DNA from: JAFGXF01 sp963732595
Lineage (GTDB): Bacteria; Chloroflexota; Anaerolineae; Anaerolineales; Anaerolineaceae
Length of the DNA stretch: 64,000 nt
Direction: 5' to 3'
Assembly (NCBI GenBank): GCA_963732595.1
Contig: CAVSZZ010000002.1
Coordinates: 1,984,001 to 2,048,000, forward strand
The translations under genes and the position numbers were made by a program. This document shows positions 62,231 through 64,000 of this stretch, piece by piece. The first letter of the stretch is position 1. Each line of letters opens with the position of its first letter. The notes beneath the pieces were generated by a model. The model did not search any database and was not told where the DNA came from. It worked only from the letters and a program-made list of their open reading frames with translations.

Positions 62231-63117
62231 AGCGAATGATTATGTCCATCATCCTGCTGGCAGCACTTCTGGCTTCATGTACCCCGGTGGATCTCAATGC
62301 CCCCGTCCCTGCTTTTTCAACCGGTGTGGACCCGGAAACCTGGGCGCAAATTCCCGTCGGTGATTTTTACTTTGGCCAAACAGATCAAGTTGTGGCCACA
62401 GACGATTACGAAATCATGGTTACAGACGTAACGACTACACAGTACGCCGAGTTTCTTAATGAGGCACTTTCTACGGGCTTTATCAAAGTGGAAGGGGACC
62501 AGATCAGCGGCGATTACCCGGGTGATGAATTTCATGGGGTTAAACATGAAGAGAGGATCGATCCCGGTGATTACATTTTTATCCCGCTGTCTGACCCCTC
62601 TCAACGCATACGGTTTGACGGGACTGTTTTCACCGTTCAAGCGGGGTATGAAAATCATCCGATGACCATGGTTTCGTGGTTTGGCGCTTGGGGATACTGC
62701 GGATATTATGACTACCGGCTGCCTTCTGAAATCGAATGGGAAAAAGCTGCCCGCGGACCAGATACCCGGCCATTCCCCTGGGGGGAAGATATTCAGCGCG
62801 AAAATGCAAACTTCTATGCCAGCCGTGATCCATATGAAGATATGAGCTCTTTCGGTTCCCGCACGACCCCCGTCGGGTTTTATAACGGTAAAACCTATGA
62901 GGGCTACACCACCCTGAATTCCGTTTCACCGTATGGGGTGTACGACATGGCCGGCAATGTCTGGCAGTGGACCGGTGACGTTTATGAAGGGATGCACCTC
63001 CGTTTCATGCGGGGTGGATCAAAAGATACCTATGAAATGGATTTGCGTATCTGGGTGCGGAATAACGCTACTCCCGTTTATTACAGCCCGGGGGTCGGTT
63101 TTCGCTGTGTGCGATAA
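62227..63117 (+). CDS. SUMF1/NirV-like lipoprotein
   Basis: 296 residues. Lipobox LLASC near residue 18, then a formylglycine-generating-enzyme-like (SUMF1) domain: YEIMVTDVTTTQYAEFL, HPMTMVSWFGAWGYCGYY, RLPSEIEWEKAARG, PYGVYDMAGNVWQWTGD, RFMRGGSKD and VGFRCVR. The pair of cysteines that makes a true formylglycine-generating enzyme is not complete, as in NirV proteins encoded beside copper nitrite reductases. The start overlaps the stop of the preceding gene (ATGA), so it is translationally coupled. Probable outer-face partner or maturation factor for the membrane protein. Confidence 0.8.
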   Translation: MKRMIMSIILLAALLASCTPVDLNAPVPAFSTGVDPETWAQIPVGDFYFGQTDQVVATDDYEIMVTDVTTTQYAEFLNEALSTGFIKVEGDQISGDYPGDEFHGVKHEERIDPGDYIFIPLSDPSQRIRFDGTVFTVQAGYENHPMTMVSWFGAWGYCGYYDYRLPSEIEWEKAARGPDTRPFPWGEDIQRENANFYASRDPYEDMSSFGSRTTPVGFYNGKTYEGYTTLNSVSPYGVYDMAGNVWQWTGDVYEGMHLRFMRGGSKDTYEMDLRIWVRNNATPVYYSPGVGFRCVR

Positions 63118-63130
63118 CTTGGAAATGGGA

Positions 63131-63985
63131 ATGAACCATTTGATTTACAAACTGAAACTGTATTTTTCCTTACTTAAGAGCCTTCAGACCGCGCTTTTGA
63201 CCATTACCGGTATCGCCGGTTTCATGAGCGCGCGCTGCCCGGTGACCCATTGGACAACGATGGTCAGCATGATATTAAGCCTCATCCTGACGATCAGCGG
63301 CAGCACGGTCCTTAACATGTGGTTTGACCACGATATTGATAAGGTCATGGATCGCACGCACCATCGCCCGCTTTCAGAGGGCAACATATCTCAAAAGAAT
63401 GCCCTGATCTTCGGAATTACATTGTCAACAGCTGGCGTTGTCCTGGGATTAATCCTGTCACCGCTCTACGGGATCATCCTGCTTGCCGGTATATTCTTCG
63501 ATGCGGTGGTCTACACCGTCTGGCTCAAACGGAAAACCTGCTGGTCGATCGTTTGGGGAGGTTTAGCGGGTGGCATGCCCATCCTAGCCGGCCGCGCGCT
63601 TGGTTTGGGTCGCGTGGATGACATCGGCATCATACTGGCTCTGTCCGTCATTTTTTGGATTCCAACCCATATCCTCACCTTCAGCATGCGTTATGAGAAG
63701 GATTACAGCGTTGCAAAAATTCCGACCTTCCCTTCCACCTATGGGCATAATGTAACCCGCAAGGTAATCGCCTTCTCAAGCATCATCGCTGGCGCTTTGA
63801 TCAGTTCAGCAGCCATTCTGATTGAAATCCAGCAGAGTTTCTTGTATACCCTGGGTGTTTTATCCGGAGGATTAATGATCTGGGCTTTCCTGATGATGGT
63901 CAAGCCATCCAGTAAAGTGAATTTTGGTCTCTTCAAATATGCATCGGTATATATGCTGGCAGTGATGGTCCTGCTGGCTCTATAA
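63131..63985 (+). CDS. heme O synthase-like UbiA prenyltransferase
   Basis: 284 residues from the ATG at 63131 (GGAA 6 nt upstream); the frame is open further upstream inside the SUMF1 gene but has no homology there. The first Asp-rich motif is NMWFDHDIDKVMDRTHHRPLSEG, a strong CtaB/CyoE form of NxxxDxxxD. YTVWLKRKTCWSIVWGGLAGGMPILAG and IPTHILTFSMRYEKDYSVAKIP follow. In standard heme O synthases the latter block is TPPHFWALA, so the His is kept but its surroundings diverge. Predicted to farnesylate heme B, 13 bp after the SUMF1 gene. Confidence 0.85.
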   Translation: MNHLIYKLKLYFSLLKSLQTALLTITGIAGFMSARCPVTHWTTMVSMILSLILTISGSTVLNMWFDHDIDKVMDRTHHRPLSEGNISQKNALIFGITLSTAGVVLGLILSPLYGIILLAGIFFDAVVYTVWLKRKTCWSIVWGGLAGGMPILAGRALGLGRVDDIGIILALSVIFWIPTHILTFSMRYEKDYSVAKIPTFPSTYGHNVTRKVIAFSSIIAGALISSAAILIEIQQSFLYTLGVLSGGLMIWAFLMMVKPSSKVNFGLFKYASVYMLAVMVLLAL

Positions 63986-63990
63986 AATCA

Positions 63991-63998
63991 AAGGAGAG
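63991..63998 (+). promoter_or_regulatory. Shine-Dalgarno of the next gene
   Basis: AAGGAGAG, 6 bp after the heme O synthase stop, at the very end of the window. The operon continues outside. Confidence 0.6.
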
Positions 63999-64000
63999 AA

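Noticed and set aside
62227..63117. Assigning the SUMF1 protein as an active formylglycine-generating enzyme
   Set aside because: No sulfatase is nearby and the catalytic cysteine pair is incomplete; the context favours a NirV-like role.

Overview
The window looks like a chromosomal segment of a Chloroflexota bacterium, most likely class Anaerolineae. This is inferred from gene content and style, not from a marker-gene tree: many lipoprotein sensors and secreted proteins with Thr/Pro-rich linkers, dispersed GC-rich palindromic repeats, a stand-alone rpoC with a TTG start and a coiled-coil insertion, and CpaE-like, LCP and Ycf48-like proteins. Most of the window is moderately GC-rich with compact operons.

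Layout. 1-13.5 kb: end of a RarD-like transporter, then minus-strand genes for DegV, enolase, CTP synthase and an S1-domain protein, a tandem pair of membrane-anchored zinc peptidases, a methyltransferase/exonuclease pair, and a four-gene envelope operon ending at a Ycf48-like lipoprotein. 13.5-14.35 kb: a gene-free block of hairpins and palindromic repeats. 14.35-22.7 kb: gmd-mutL, a receiver/CpaE ATPase, tilS, a catalytically degenerate tyrosine recombinase facing a small HExxH metallopeptidase, and an LCP protein. 22.7-33 kb: a GAF sensor, tRNA-Leu, FtsB/DivIC-like protein, rho, an M23 peptidase, birA, gyrA and an MFS transporter. Nearly every long gene in that stretch carries single- or dinucleotide frameshifts, including rho and gyrA, so local consensus error is the best explanation.

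33-43.5 kb: a GxxExxY gene between inverted repeats, a metallophosphoesterase, pstSCAB, a HAD phosphatase, and a marR-ABC-ABC multidrug operon with a promoter inside a palindromic operator. 43.8-48 kb: rpoC without rpoB beside it. 48.1-51.9 kb: an AT-rich accessory island holding a 5'-truncated Rhs core with an unrecognised C-terminal domain, a TPR/membrane protein, a broken lethal-factor-like metallopeptidase fused to a second mgtC 5' end, a lipoprotein, and a YD-repeat scrap. 51.9-58.1 kb: mgtC, an M29 aminopeptidase, a second GyrA/ParC-type subunit, a glycosidase-like protein and an HD phosphohydrolase.

58.3-64 kb: a membrane protein, two Crp/Fnr regulators, and an apparent operon of a polytopic histidine-rich membrane protein, a SUMF1/NirV-like lipoprotein and a heme O synthase homologue. 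That operon is preceded by TTGAT-N4-GTCAA placed exactly at -41.5 from a plausible start site. The arrangement suggests a nitric-oxide- or oxygen-responsive respiratory or detoxification module and is the best candidate for an undescribed system. Several genes across the window have a -10 hexamer ending 6-8 nt before the start codon, pointing to leaderless transcripts.
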